Source of the DNA: Chryseobacterium sp. H1D6B
GTDB taxonomy: Bacteria > Bacteroidota > Bacteroidia > Flavobacteriales > Weeksellaceae
Assembly: GCF_029892445.1 (NCBI RefSeq)
Contig: NZ_JARXVJ010000001.1
Coordinates: 992,001-1,056,000 of the forward strand
DNA length: 64,000 nt
Direction of reading: 5' to 3'
Shown: piece after piece, positions 28,350 to 37,170 of the stretch
Layout of the letters: each line of letters starts with the position of its first letter
Position numbering within the stretch: the stretch's first letter is position 1
Notes under the pieces: generated by a model
The model's input: the letters and a program-made list of their open reading frames with translations, nothing else
Told to the model about the DNA's origin: nothing
Databases searched by the model: none
Program-made: the position numbers and the translations under genes

Positions 28350-28874
28350 ATGAAAAAATTATATTTCATAGCCATTTATCCTCCTCAGGAGATCATTGAT
28401 GACGTAAGAGTTTTCAAAAGAGATTTAGCTTTGAATTACAGTAATTCTAAAGCATTAAAAAACGATGCTCATATCACTTTATTTCCTCCCTTCTCCAGAG
28501 AACTTGAATTAGAAAGTGACATCATTACTGCTTTTCAAAAAATTGATACCGCAATTTCTCCTTTTGAAATTGAATTAAATGGTTTCGACGGTTTTCCAAA
28601 TAAAGAACCGGTACTATATGTACGTCCTGAAAATAATGAAAATTTAATAGACCTTTACAAAAGAGTTAAATCTATTTTCAATTTTAAAAGTTATTCTTTT
28701 ACGCCTCATATGACAATTGGATATAAAGACCTGAGTTTCGAAAATTATTTAAAAGCTCTAGAAATTTATCAAAACAAAGAATATAAAACTAAATTCATAG
28801 TTGATAAAATTTCACTTCTCCGTCATGACGGAAAATGGACTCCTATTGCTGAAAAGCATCTGAGTAAATTTTAA
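28350..28874 (+). CDS. 2'-5' RNA ligase family protein
   Basis: 174 aa with the two H-x-T motifs of the 2H phosphoesterase fold (DAHITLFPPF and TPHMTIGYKD), as in ThpR/LigT. These enzymes act on 2',3'-cyclic phosphate ends or nucleotide cyclic phosphates; the actual substrate is unknown. It starts 26 bases after the serine hydrolase and is likely co-transcribed. Confidence 0.85.
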   Translation: MKKLYFIAIYPPQEIIDDVRVFKRDLALNYSNSKALKNDAHITLFPPFSRELELESDIITAFQKIDTAISPFEIELNGFDGFPNKEPVLYVRPENNENLIDLYKRVKSIFNFKSYSFTPHMTIGYKDLSFENYLKALEIYQNKEYKTKFIVDKISLLRHDGKWTPIAEKHLSKF

Positions 28875-28887
28875 TGCATTAAATAAA

Positions 28888-28915
28888 AAAAACCGGCTGT
28901 GTAAGCCGGTTTTAA
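28888..28915. terminator. Terminator between the RNA ligase-like gene and the M64 peptidase gene
   Basis: AAACCGGCT pairs with AGCCGGTTT. A-rich sequence to the left gives a T-run on the minus strand, so it serves the M64 gene best, and the plus-strand gene more weakly. Confidence 0.8.
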
Positions 28916-28931
28916 ACAATCCAAGTTTAGA

Positions 28932-30293
28932 TTATTCTTTTATAATTTTCTGTGAAATGATCAAACCTTTTTCCTCTGTTACATTCAATGTATATGTTCC
29001 TGCAGGAAGGGTATTGATATTTACAAATATCGTCGATGAATTTCTCATTTCAAACTTTACAGGAATAAGTCTGCCGGCAACATCATACAGCGTTACTTTA
29101 GCATCTTTTGAAAACTCCTGTCTGCCTTTGATATAAAATTCATTCTCTGCAGGATTAGGATAGATACTGAATCTTCTTTCTTCTGCTTTAATTTCAGACA
29201 CTTTCAATGTAGACTTATTCAGCGTCCAGGTAACATTCGTAAAATGTACCGTGTTATGGCTGTTTACTTTGATAAGAGTTGTATTATCCGTCACTGAAAA
29301 TAAAAGCGTGTTATTTCCATTATTTAATTGGCTCGGTGAAATTGTCAGAGAATTGCTTGTTGAGCTGAGAGCCGTTCCATTTAATTTCCAAGAATTAACT
29401 AATGTATTAGGAATCGGCAGAATTTCATTTACTGTAAAAGTAACATTAGATCCGGCATTTACAGTACTGCTGTTTGCCGGCGTATAGGAATCCACGGGCG
29501 AAACTAATGAGTGTATCCTTTCAATAATAGCTTCTTTACATACAGAGCAGAACTGCTGGTTAAGATACCTCATCTCACAGCTTTGATGAGGACGGAACCA
29601 AGAGGGGCTTTCGGTATATGGATAAACTCCAACACTATTAATCCCTACCCAGTTTTTCCATTTAATGGTTGTCGGGCTAGAAGTCTGCGTTTTATTGGGA
29701 GATTCTCCAGAACCTGCAAACCAATATTCATCTGCTAGTTTTCCAAATGAATGTCCCAGCTCATGCACTACAATTTCATTAGAAGACCCGTTTAAAGATG
29801 CAAATGCATAGGTTCCTCCACACCCTCCATATTCCGTAGAATTTCCGAGTACATAAGTAATATCATAATCCGGTACATTGGCCGCTAAAACCTGTGCTAC
29901 TTTATTTGTGGTGTTGCTGTAAATACATCGATGAACACCAAAGTCAAATGAAGAACCTAAATAATTATTAGGGTTAGAAACAGGGATTACCGGTTCTGTA
30001 ACATCTGTCGCGGTTCCTGGATGCTTCACTCCACTTTCTGCAGAAATAACTTTTACGGCATAAGCATTAAAATAATTTTTATATTCTGTATAGGGGCTTT
30101 TGGTAAAAAGATAATTAACCGTGGCCTGCGCCGAGGAAACAAAACTGCTTTGTTGTGCAGCCGTAAATCCGTCACCTAAAACCGCAATATTAATGCGTTT
30201 GTCATTCGATCCGCTCTGCAGGACTGCTACCGTTTCAAAAACTTGGGAAAAACAGAACGTACTGATGAATAAGAAAAATAAAGCTTTTTTCAT
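28932..30293 (-). CDS. M64-family metallopeptidase with type A T9SS signal
   Basis: 453 aa. After the signal peptide (ending CFSQ) comes an M64/IgA-peptidase-like catalytic domain. Its zinc site EIVVHELGHSFGKLADEYWF, near residue 178, follows the M64 pattern of HExxH with a downstream Asp/Glu region. An Ig-like stretch follows, then a type A T9SS sorting domain (FSIYPNPAENEFYIKG through TYTLNVTEEKG and a basic end). It is probably secreted through T9SS. The target is unknown, as the IgA name is historical. Two bases separate it from the upstream gene, so they form an operon. Confidence 0.9.
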   Translation of the reverse strand: MKKALFFLFISTFCFSQVFETVAVLQSGSNDKRINIAVLGDGFTAAQQSSFVSSAQATVNYLFTKSPYTEYKNYFNAYAVKVISAESGVKHPGTATDVTEPVIPVSNPNNYLGSSFDFGVHRCIYSNTTNKVAQVLAANVPDYDITYVLGNSTEYGGCGGTYAFASLNGSSNEIVVHELGHSFGKLADEYWFAGSGESPNKTQTSSPTTIKWKNWVGINSVGVYPYTESPSWFRPHQSCEMRYLNQQFCSVCKEAIIERIHSLVSPVDSYTPANSSTVNAGSNVTFTVNEILPIPNTLVNSWKLNGTALSSTSNSLTISPSQLNNGNNTLLFSVTDNTTLIKVNSHNTVHFTNVTWTLNKSTLKVSEIKAEERRFSIYPNPAENEFYIKGRQEFSKDAKVTLYDVAGRLIPVKFEMRNSSTIFVNINTLPAGTYTLNVTEEKGLIISQKIIKE

Positions 30294-30295
30294 GA

Positions 30296-30790
30296 TTATA
30301 GTTTTTGGTTGAATAGTAATTGACTGCCTGTATTTGTGATTTTCTCAACTTTCACAACTTTAATTTCAGCAGTATAGGAATATCTTACGCTGAATTCTGC
30401 ATTCTGAACAGAAACAGTATGTCTGTCTATTCCTTTTTCAAAATTTTCCATTTTCTGGTTTAAGGGATCTTCAACAATCTGTTTAATGATTTCTTTTCCA
30501 TTGACATCAGTCAGCGAAACAATAAAATCACCAATACCAGCTGAATTTTTATCAAAGTCTGGTGTCATTTTGAGCTTTCCTTCTGCCATTTTCTTTTCTT
30601 CTAAAGTTATTTTTTCCTGTCCGGAATTATTTTTTTCAACTTTAAAAAAAAGATAAACAATCTGGTCTTTGCTTTTTTGTGAATCTACATTCACAACGGC
30701 ACTCCCCATATTTAACTTGCTCATCTGCAGAAAACTACAAAACAGAAAAACTGGGAGAATAAAAAGGTTTAATAAGTTTTTCATAATCAT
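30296..30790 (-). CDS. Exported protein of unknown function, co-transcribed with the M64 peptidase
   Basis: 164 aa. An N-terminal hydrophobic segment (NLLNLFILPVFLFCSFLQM) is a signal peptide or anchor; ATGs at codon 1 and codon 3 are both usable. The rest is Lys/Glu-rich with no recognised domain. It is first in a two-gene operon with the M64 peptidase and may be its propeptide-like partner or inhibitor (speculative). Confidence 0.6.
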   Translation of the reverse strand: MIMKNLLNLFILPVFLFCSFLQMSKLNMGSAVVNVDSQKSKDQIVYLFFKVEKNNSGQEKITLEEKKMAEGKLKMTPDFDKNSAGIGDFIVSLTDVNGKEIIKQIVEDPLNQKMENFEKGIDRHTVSVQNAEFSVRYSYTAEIKVVKVEKITNTGSQLLFNQKL

Positions 30791-30873
30791 TTTTTGTTGA
30801 AGTTAAGAAAATTTCACTATAAAAAGATATATTCTTGTTGCTTTTTTTCATGAAGAAAAAATATAGAAAGTCC

Positions 30874-30881
30874 TATCTTTG
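30874..30881 (+). promoter_or_regulatory. Promoter -7 box for ruvC
   Basis: TATCTTTG lies 5 bases before the ATG, implying a nearly leaderless transcript. Confidence 0.5.
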
Positions 30882-30886
30882 AACCA

Positions 30887-31441
30887 ATGATTTCAGAAAA
30901 AATAATTTTAGGGATAGATCCGGGGACTGCAATAATGGGCTTCGGAATTATCTCCGTCAAAAAAGGCAATATGGAATTGGTTTCAATTCATGAATTGATA
31001 TTAAAAAAATATCCTAACCATGAAACGAAACTTAAATATATTTTTGACAAAACTTTAGCTTTAATTGATGAGTTCCATCCGGATGAAGTAGCTCTCGAAG
31101 CTCCCTTCTTTGGAAAAAACGTACAGAGTATGCTAAAACTTGGCCGTGCGCAAGGAGTTGCTATGGCTGCCAGCCTGCACAGGAATATTCCTATTACAGA
31201 ATATTCTCCAAAAAAAATAAAAATGGCGATCACTGGAAATGGAAATGCAAGTAAGGAACAGGTTGCCGGCATGCTTCAAAATCTTTTCAAATTAAAAGAA
31301 TTCCCAACCAAATATTTAGATGCCTCTGACGGGCTGGCAGTGGCAGTCTGTCATCATTTCAACTCCGGAACTATTGCTGATACAAAGGCTTATACCGGGT
31401 GGGAAAGCTTTCTTAAGCAGAATCCAGACCGTATGAAATAA
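30887..31441 (+). CDS. ruvC: Crossover junction endodeoxyribonuclease RuvC
   Basis: 184 aa. RuvC resolves Holliday junctions with RuvAB. It has the acidic catalytic residues of the RNase H-like fold: Asp in GIDPGTAIMGFG near residue 11, Glu in VALEAPFFGKN near residue 68, and the C-terminal DASDGLAVAVCHH. Length and motif order are typical. Confidence 0.95.
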   Translation: MISEKIILGIDPGTAIMGFGIISVKKGNMELVSIHELILKKYPNHETKLKYIFDKTLALIDEFHPDEVALEAPFFGKNVQSMLKLGRAQGVAMAASLHRNIPITEYSPKKIKMAITGNGNASKEQVAGMLQNLFKLKEFPTKYLDASDGLAVAVCHHFNSGTIADTKAYTGWESFLKQNPDRMK

Positions 31442-31444
31442 AAC

Positions 31445-31915
31445 CTATAAAGGCTGTCTTTCGTACACATCTGCTGTCTGTGTTACTTTTCCGTTCAGAA
31501 TATCATTATAGAGTATTGAAAATTTATTTTTTGATATCATATTGTACTGCTCTACTCTTTTCAAGTCAAGATCTGTGTAAAAAAAGGAGCCTCCTTCTAT
31601 TTTAATTGAAATTCTATCTGAAGAGCTTTTTACAGTACAATCCTTACCTCATGCATAATTTTTAATTAAAAATAAATTTTGATTTTCTTGTACAAATTTT
31701 AAAGTATACTGCTTCATACAAATCTGCAATGGATATATTTTTTTTTCATTTCCATCCATGTAGTTTTTCTCGGTCAATTTCCAAGTTCCTATGAAATATG
31801 CCTCGTCATTCTTTTTATAGCCTTCCAATTTATTTTTTTGTTTTAGATTTTTCTGCTGTGACTGATAATTGACGGCCGAAATACACAGAAGCAGAAAAAG
31901 TATCATTTTACCCAT
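31445..31915 (-). pseudogene. Exported lipocalin-like protein interrupted by an in-frame TGA
   Basis: A signal peptide (MGKMILFLLLCISAVNYQSQ) leads into a lipocalin-like stretch (AYFIGTWKLTEKNYMDGN). The frame meets TGA at 31649-31651 after 88 codons, then stays open for 67 more codons to a TAG at 31445, reading GKDCTVKSSSDRISIKIEGG and onward. The extended end lies 4 bases from the ruvC stop, as expected for the original convergent gene. A nonsense mutation is the simplest reading; a sequencing error is possible. Confidence 0.65.
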
Positions 31916-31936
31916 ATTATATAATTAACAAATAAA

Positions 31937-31963
31937 AAAGGAGCTCTTATTGAGCTCCTTTAT
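31937..31963 (-). terminator. Terminator of the M43 protease gene
   Basis: AAAGGAGCTC pairs with GAGCTCCTTT, with a T-run on the minus strand. Confidence 0.85.
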
Positions 31964-31970
31964 AATCAGT

Positions 31971-33869
31971 TTAGTTATTTAAGAATTTTTTTGAACCTTT
32001 ATTATCATTATCTGAATAATTAATGATGTAAGCTCCTTTTGGAAGTTCTCTGTTTATCTGGACTTCATCTGTTCTGGAATTTCCTTTTTGAATAAGTTTT
32101 CCGCTAAGATCATATATCTGATAGTCTCCAAATACATTATTTCTGCCTCCAACAAGTTTAAGTTTGTTTTCACCTTTTAGATAGACAATTTTAGCTTCAG
32201 AATTATTTTTAACTTCAGAAGTTCCTAAAGTCTCTAAAACTTTTACTGCATAATCCTCCATCTGTCCGTACTGAAGCTGTGAACAAGATGTAAAGTCTGG
32301 AAGTACTGTACTGCTGTAAGTAGCTGCATCTACAGCAACTCTCATTCTTAAGTAGGTGTTCTTTACAGCTCCCGCAGGTGGAGTGATATTATTGGTAAGT
32401 GTCACAGAAGCTCCTGAGGCTAAAGTTGCTGAAGTATTGTTAACAACTAATTCAGACTCTTCAAAAGCGCCATTATTATTATAATCTATCCAAACTTTCG
32501 TTTTGAATTTATCAGCCTGATTAAATCCATTCATATACGTAACCTTCAACGGAGTACTTGAAGTTGAAGAAAGATCTGTGAAATAAGCAGGTCTTATACA
32601 AGTAGCATTAGAATAATCCGCATAATAAACCGGAGCAGCTTCATCTGAGTCATACCCATTCGTCATACTGTTTATTGTTCCAAAATTAACTCTGTATGGC
32701 CCTATTGCAAAATTATTATTAGCAGGATGAGCAATTCCTGACGGATTACACTGTGCATTAATAACTGAAACCGTAGAAGGAATGACTACTGAAGGATCCT
32801 TACCAGCCGTAGAATTAAGAAGATCTTTTCTGTATTCCATCATTAATAATATCGCTCTGTCTCTCTGCCCGTCTGTAAACTTACGGTTAGAGTTGGTATA
32901 ATTCATTATATTATATTGTGTACCATCATAATTCAGATTAGTACAAGGGTCTATAGCCGTATTATTAGGAATAGCAACTCCATACATACTTCTAGAAGGG
33001 GAAGTATCACAAATTCTGTCTCCATCTGTTGTACAGTCATTATTTACAGGGCAGGTCGTCTGGCTGTTAGCAGAAATTCCTTGGAAAGTATGATACAAAC
33101 CAAATGCATGTCCTAACTCGTGAGTAAGGGTAGTATCATTTAGATTTTTAATCGTAGCAACTTTCATAAAACTTTCGTAGCTGTAGTCATAAGAATCCGG
33201 GAACATGGCATATCCCATTAATCCGTAAGTAAGTTGCTGCTGGCCGTCAAAACCAATAACTACATAAATATTAAAGTAAGAGTTTTCCGGCCAGTGCGGT
33301 GCAAGTGTATTTTTAATCTGGCTGTCACTTGCGCCGCTAGTAGTCTGCATTTTCACTCCTCTTGTATCATATAAAGGAATTGTACTTCCATTGTATCTTA
33401 CAATCCCTGTGGTAGGCATACAGCTTGGAGATCTTTTAGCCAATACTAGTTTAAAAGGTATTACTGCACCTCCTGTAGGACCTGTTCCCTCAGGATAAAA
33501 TCCATTTCCGAATGTTGTAGCATACATGCTGTTGGCTCTCTCTATCCAGTCCTTAATTTCTTGGTCTGTTAAACTTAAATTTGAATTCGTGGCAGCTTGA
33601 GATTCTATTACGTGCACTACAACAGGGATTTCATAAACCTGTCCCGTATACAAACCATTCCATGATGTCGTCCCTCCTACTTTGTTTAAATAAGACTGTT
33701 TATCTATATTTCGCAGTTTTGCTTCAACCTCTTCTCTGTTTTTCTTCAAATCAGGATATTTGCGGTCCATCTTAGCCATTACCAGATCAAATCCGCATTG
33801 CTCATGCAAATCCTGTGAAAATGCATTAATAAAAAACATCAACACAAAAAACGTAATTATTCTTTTCAT
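31971..33869 (-). CDS. M43-family metalloprotease with GEVED domain and type A T9SS signal
   Basis: 632 aa. It has a signal peptide (ending NAFSQ), then a prodomain, then a pappalysin-type catalytic domain with zinc motif HELGHAFGLYH starting at His250, an exact metzincin HExxHxxGxxH. A GEVED domain follows (KVWIDYNNNGAFEESELV through YGQMEDYAVKV), and a type A T9SS signal ends the protein. It is probably a secreted gelatinase-like protease. A close relative with the same architecture lies at 52233-54104 on the same strand, on the far side of the RHS region. Confidence 0.93.
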   Translation of the reverse strand: MKRIITFFVLMFFINAFSQDLHEQCGFDLVMAKMDRKYPDLKKNREEVEAKLRNIDKQSYLNKVGGTTSWNGLYTGQVYEIPVVVHVIESQAATNSNLSLTDQEIKDWIERANSMYATTFGNGFYPEGTGPTGGAVIPFKLVLAKRSPSCMPTTGIVRYNGSTIPLYDTRGVKMQTTSGASDSQIKNTLAPHWPENSYFNIYVVIGFDGQQQLTYGLMGYAMFPDSYDYSYESFMKVATIKNLNDTTLTHELGHAFGLYHTFQGISANSQTTCPVNNDCTTDGDRICDTSPSRSMYGVAIPNNTAIDPCTNLNYDGTQYNIMNYTNSNRKFTDGQRDRAILLMMEYRKDLLNSTAGKDPSVVIPSTVSVINAQCNPSGIAHPANNNFAIGPYRVNFGTINSMTNGYDSDEAAPVYYADYSNATCIRPAYFTDLSSTSSTPLKVTYMNGFNQADKFKTKVWIDYNNNGAFEESELVVNNTSATLASGASVTLTNNITPPAGAVKNTYLRMRVAVDAATYSSTVLPDFTSCSQLQYGQMEDYAVKVLETLGTSEVKNNSEAKIVYLKGENKLKLVGGRNNVFGDYQIYDLSGKLIQKGNSRTDEVQINRELPKGAYIINYSDNDNKGSKKFLNN

Positions 33870-33897
33870 TTTTTACTTTTAATTATTTTATTTATTA

Positions 33898-33905
33898 CAA
33901 ACCTA
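33898..33905 (-). promoter_or_regulatory. Promoter -7 box for the first M43 gene
   Basis: TAGGTTTG on the minus strand fits TAnnTTTG, about 29 bases before the ATG. Confidence 0.45.
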
Positions 33906-34073
33906 TCATTTTTTTACATAAATGCAAATTATAGAAACAAGAAAATGACAATAAATTGATTAAGAAGTCATAGAACAATATTAAATATCTGATTATCACT
34001 AAAATAAAGCGAACACCAATATATACTTGGTAAAACATAATACTATCTTTAACATTGGTACGGTTTTTAGTAT

Positions 34074-34081
34074 TACTTTTG
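34074..34081 (+). promoter_or_regulatory. Promoter -7 box for the DUF4407 gene
   Basis: TACTTTTG lies 16 bases before the ATG at 34097 and rules against the upstream in-frame GTG/TTG starts. Confidence 0.5.
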
Positions 34082-34096
34082 TATAAATTTTCAAGC

Positions 34097-35167
34097 ATGA
34101 AAAGTAACCAACAAACTATAAATCAGGTGAATCATTCTATGAATTGGTTCCAAAAGTTTCTGATGGTATGCTCCGGAGGAAACATTCATATGTTAAGAAA
34201 AGCACCCAGTGAATGGAATAAATTTGCGGGTATAGGAGGTATTGTTCTATTCACAGCTATCTTTGCAACACTTTCAGCAGGCTACGCCATGTATACTGTA
34301 TTTGATAATCTCTGGACATCAGCCGGTTTTGGGATCTTATGGGGTTTAATGATCTTTAATCTAGACAGATATATTGTATCCTCAATTAAAAAAACAGGAA
34401 CTTGGTGGAATCAAATTTTAATGGCTGTTCCCCGTTTAGTTTTAGCAACATTTTTAGGAATTATTATTTCAAAACCTTTAGAACTTAAAATTTTTGAAAA
34501 AGAGGTCAATAAGCAGCTGAATACAATTATTCAACGAAACAAAAAACAGCTTCAAGGAGAAATGAGCGGCAGGATTCTGCAGCAGAGCGGTCCGTTTGAA
34601 ACAGAGAAAAAACAAATTTCGGATAAAGCTGCCCAATATCAAAAGTCTTATGATTCTGCTTCTGTAGAACTTGAGAAAGAAATTCTAGGAAAACAATCTG
34701 GTCTAACGAGCGGAAAAGTAGGTTTCGGATCGAATGCTAAGCGCAAGCAGGAGCTTAAAGAGCAAAGAAGACAGGACTTAGAAAATTACCAGAAGCAGGC
34801 TGCACCAAGACTTGATTATTTAGATAAAGAAATTTCAAAAGTGTATACTAATCTTGAAACAGAGAGAAAGTCTACTGAAACTTTTGAAGATAAATTCAAT
34901 GGATTTGCAGCAAGATTGCAAGCGCTTGACGAGCTGGGAAAAAATTCCGCTATTATCGGGCTGGCTGCTTCTTTCATCATGGGATTATTCATCTGTCTGG
35001 AAATTTCTCCGGTTTTGGTTAAATTAATTTCAGCAGTAGGTCCTTACGATTATCTTTTAGAAAAAACTGAGAATGATTTCCGATTATATGCCAAAGAAAA
35101 AATTGAAAAAGGAAATGCCTTAACTGATTTTCGGATTGAAGATTTTAAAGACAATTTAAACAAATAA
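34097..35167 (+). CDS. DUF4407 domain membrane protein
   Basis: 356 aa from the ATG at 34097. Three hydrophobic segments lie in the N-terminal third (GIGGIVLFTAIFATLSAGYA, FGILWGLMIFNLDRYIV, LVLATFLGIIISKPL). A long Lys/Glu/Gln-rich coiled coil follows (~130-270), then a last segment (IIGLAASFIMGLFICLEISP). The phrase NLDRYIVSS is typical of DUF4407. Its role is unknown; the layout suggests a membrane-anchored coiled-coil scaffold. Confidence 0.85.
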   Translation: MKSNQQTINQVNHSMNWFQKFLMVCSGGNIHMLRKAPSEWNKFAGIGGIVLFTAIFATLSAGYAMYTVFDNLWTSAGFGILWGLMIFNLDRYIVSSIKKTGTWWNQILMAVPRLVLATFLGIIISKPLELKIFEKEVNKQLNTIIQRNKKQLQGEMSGRILQQSGPFETEKKQISDKAAQYQKSYDSASVELEKEILGKQSGLTSGKVGFGSNAKRKQELKEQRRQDLENYQKQAAPRLDYLDKEISKVYTNLETERKSTETFEDKFNGFAARLQALDELGKNSAIIGLAASFIMGLFICLEISPVLVKLISAVGPYDYLLEKTENDFRLYAKEKIEKGNALTDFRIEDFKDNLNK

Positions 35168-35190
35168 TAGATTTTTATTAGCCAAATATT

Positions 35191-35221
35191 ACCTTTCAAT
35201 TGTTAATTGAAAGGTTTTTTC
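35191..35221 (+). terminator. Terminator of the DUF4407 gene
   Basis: ACCTTTCAATT pairs with AATTGAAAGGT, followed by T6. Confidence 0.9.
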
Positions 35222-35612
35222 ATTTTAATGATTAAGTTTTTCAACTATTTCTTTACTTTATATTACTAAAACAGGCTACCATAAAAAATTTAATTCTAAA
35301 AGATTCTCAGACTCATTAATTTAAATTCGTGAAAAAGTAAAAAATAATATCCTTCAAATTTTGCAATAAACAAAGCTTCCAAAAATACTGGAAGCTTTGT
35401 TTTTATCATAGATTATAAAAACACGACAAGTTCTGTCGCTTGGCCGCCTAAATTTGCTGTAGAAATGTAAACGGATCATGAATACAAAGACATTCATATG
35501 TGATAAAATTCATATTACATCTCCTTAATACAATTTTAATAATTATTAAAAAGTGTTAAATTTGCAGAATTTCAATAATAAAACTATCATTAATTTATAA
35601 TACACTAAATAG
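35222..35612. other. Gene-free stretch before the RHS operon
   Basis: About 390 bp with no supportable ORF. It holds an orphan terminator-like hairpin (CAAAGCTTCCA / TGGAAGCTTTG, 35371-35405, followed by T6) with no gene in front of it, a TAAATTTG box at 35448, and the RHS-operon promoter box at 35557. The orphan hairpin could end a small RNA or be the remnant of a lost gene. Confidence 0.5.
35557..35564 (+). promoter_or_regulatory. Promoter -7 box for the RHS operon
   Basis: TAAATTTG lies 49 bases before the ATG at 35613. It is the last good promoter match seen before the three-gene RHS module. Confidence 0.5.
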
Positions 35613-37154
35613 ATGAAAAAATTCTACATGAGCGTACTGGCTGTGTGTACATGCTTCAGTGTGTCTGCGCAGGAAGTAGTCTGGCAGAAGGACATCAAAT
35701 CCAATACCCAGGATTTCTTAAGCCGGGTGGTTACCACCATCGACCAGCAGTATTTAATTGCAGGAAGCTCGATTCAGGCTTCGAAATTAACATCAGGAAA
35801 TAAACAGAATAACGGCTACGATTATCATCTTGTAAAACTTGACCAGAAGGGAGAACAGGTCTGGGAAAAGTATTTCTCAGGACAGAACCATGATTTTTTG
35901 TCAGCTGCAGTTTCAACGCAGGAGGGAGGATTTCTTCTGGCAGGAACTTCGTATTCAGGGAAAGGGCTTGATAAAAAAGAAGATTCAAAAGGAGGATCAG
36001 ATATCTGGCTGGTAAAAATCAATGAATTCGGGGATGAGATCTGGCAGAAAACACTGGGAACTTCTTCTGACGAGGAAGCCAGAGCAGTGATACAGACTGC
36101 AGATTTAGGATACTTTGTGGCAGGAAATGTACAGAATGTATTGAAAGGTTACGGTTCAAAAGACGTTACGGTCACAAAACTTGACAAAAACGGAAAGGTT
36201 CTTTCTGAAATAGTATTGGGAGGAAAAGGCCTTGATGAAGCAGAAAAAATGATTCCTACAAAAGACGGGGGTGCTTTACTGGGCATTTATTCCAGAAGCA
36301 GTGCCGGCGGAACCAAGAAAACGGAAAACTACGGCGAAGGAGACTACTGGATCGTAAAACTCAATAAAGAAGGGAAAGTAGAATGGGAGAAGAATTTCGG
36401 AGGAAAGGCTGACGACCATTTAAGAACGTTAGCATTAACGAGTAACGGATATATTGTCGGAGGAGAATCCAGATCGGAAAGATCAGGAAATAAAACTGCA
36501 GGAATCGAAGAGGGAACTGACTTGTGGCTGATTTCTTTAAATGAAAGAGGGGACGAGTTATGGCAGAAATCCTACAATTTCAAGAACAGAGATGTCCTTA
36601 TGGGGATGAGCGTGCTGCATTCCTCAGATGATAAAACTTCAAAAGGAATTTTACTGGGAGGCTACACGCAGGCAGAAGGAAGGATTGAAAATGACGACGA
36701 GACTTTCTGGATGCTTTATTTAAACCAGGACGGAAAAGAAGAGTGGAGAAAATATGTAAAAGGAGAATCGAGAAAGAAGGAGGAAAGACTTTCAGACCTT
36801 ATGCTGAACAGAGACGGATCAATTATACTGGCAGGAACAAGTGCAGAGGAATTAGGAAAGGAGAATTGGAAGATCGTGAAGTTAGGAGACAGGCAGGTTG
36901 ACCAGCTGATCGAGAAACAGGACATCAAGATCTACCCGAATCCTGTATCAGATTATGCTTATGTAGAAATAGGTTTTGAATTTAAGGAGGCTGATATTAC
37001 AATGTACGATATGGGAGGAAGACAGCTTCAGAATTTTAAGACCAAGAATAAAGTGACTAAGATCAACACGCAGAATCTGGTTCAGGGGGCTTATCTGGTA
37101 AGCATTAAAACGGATACGAATAAATCTGCGAATGCTAAAATCATTAAGAAATAA
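35613..37154 (+). CDS. T9SS type A sorted protein, first gene of the RHS module
   Basis: 513 aa. Signal peptide (ending SVSAQ). Residues ~20-420 are a series of beta-propeller-like repeats, each with a pattern near GGSDIWLVKINEFGDEIWQK, recurring as DYWIVKLNKEGKVEWEKNFG and TDLWLISLNERGDELWQKS. A type A T9SS sorting domain closes the protein (IKIYPNPVSDYAYVEIGFEF to ANAKIIKK). Only 16 bases separate it from the next gene, so it is probably co-transcribed with the two RHS proteins. It could anchor or guide them at the cell surface (inference). Confidence 0.85.
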   Translation: MKKFYMSVLAVCTCFSVSAQEVVWQKDIKSNTQDFLSRVVTTIDQQYLIAGSSIQASKLTSGNKQNNGYDYHLVKLDQKGEQVWEKYFSGQNHDFLSAAVSTQEGGFLLAGTSYSGKGLDKKEDSKGGSDIWLVKINEFGDEIWQKTLGTSSDEEARAVIQTADLGYFVAGNVQNVLKGYGSKDVTVTKLDKNGKVLSEIVLGGKGLDEAEKMIPTKDGGALLGIYSRSSAGGTKKTENYGEGDYWIVKLNKEGKVEWEKNFGGKADDHLRTLALTSNGYIVGGESRSERSGNKTAGIEEGTDLWLISLNERGDELWQKSYNFKNRDVLMGMSVLHSSDDKTSKGILLGGYTQAEGRIENDDETFWMLYLNQDGKEEWRKYVKGESRKKEERLSDLMLNRDGSIILAGTSAEELGKENWKIVKLGDRQVDQLIEKQDIKIYPNPVSDYAYVEIGFEFKEADITMYDMGGRQLQNFKTKNKVTKINTQNLVQGAYLVSIKTDTNKSANAKIIKK

Positions 37155-37170
37155 ACTAAGATGAAAATAT

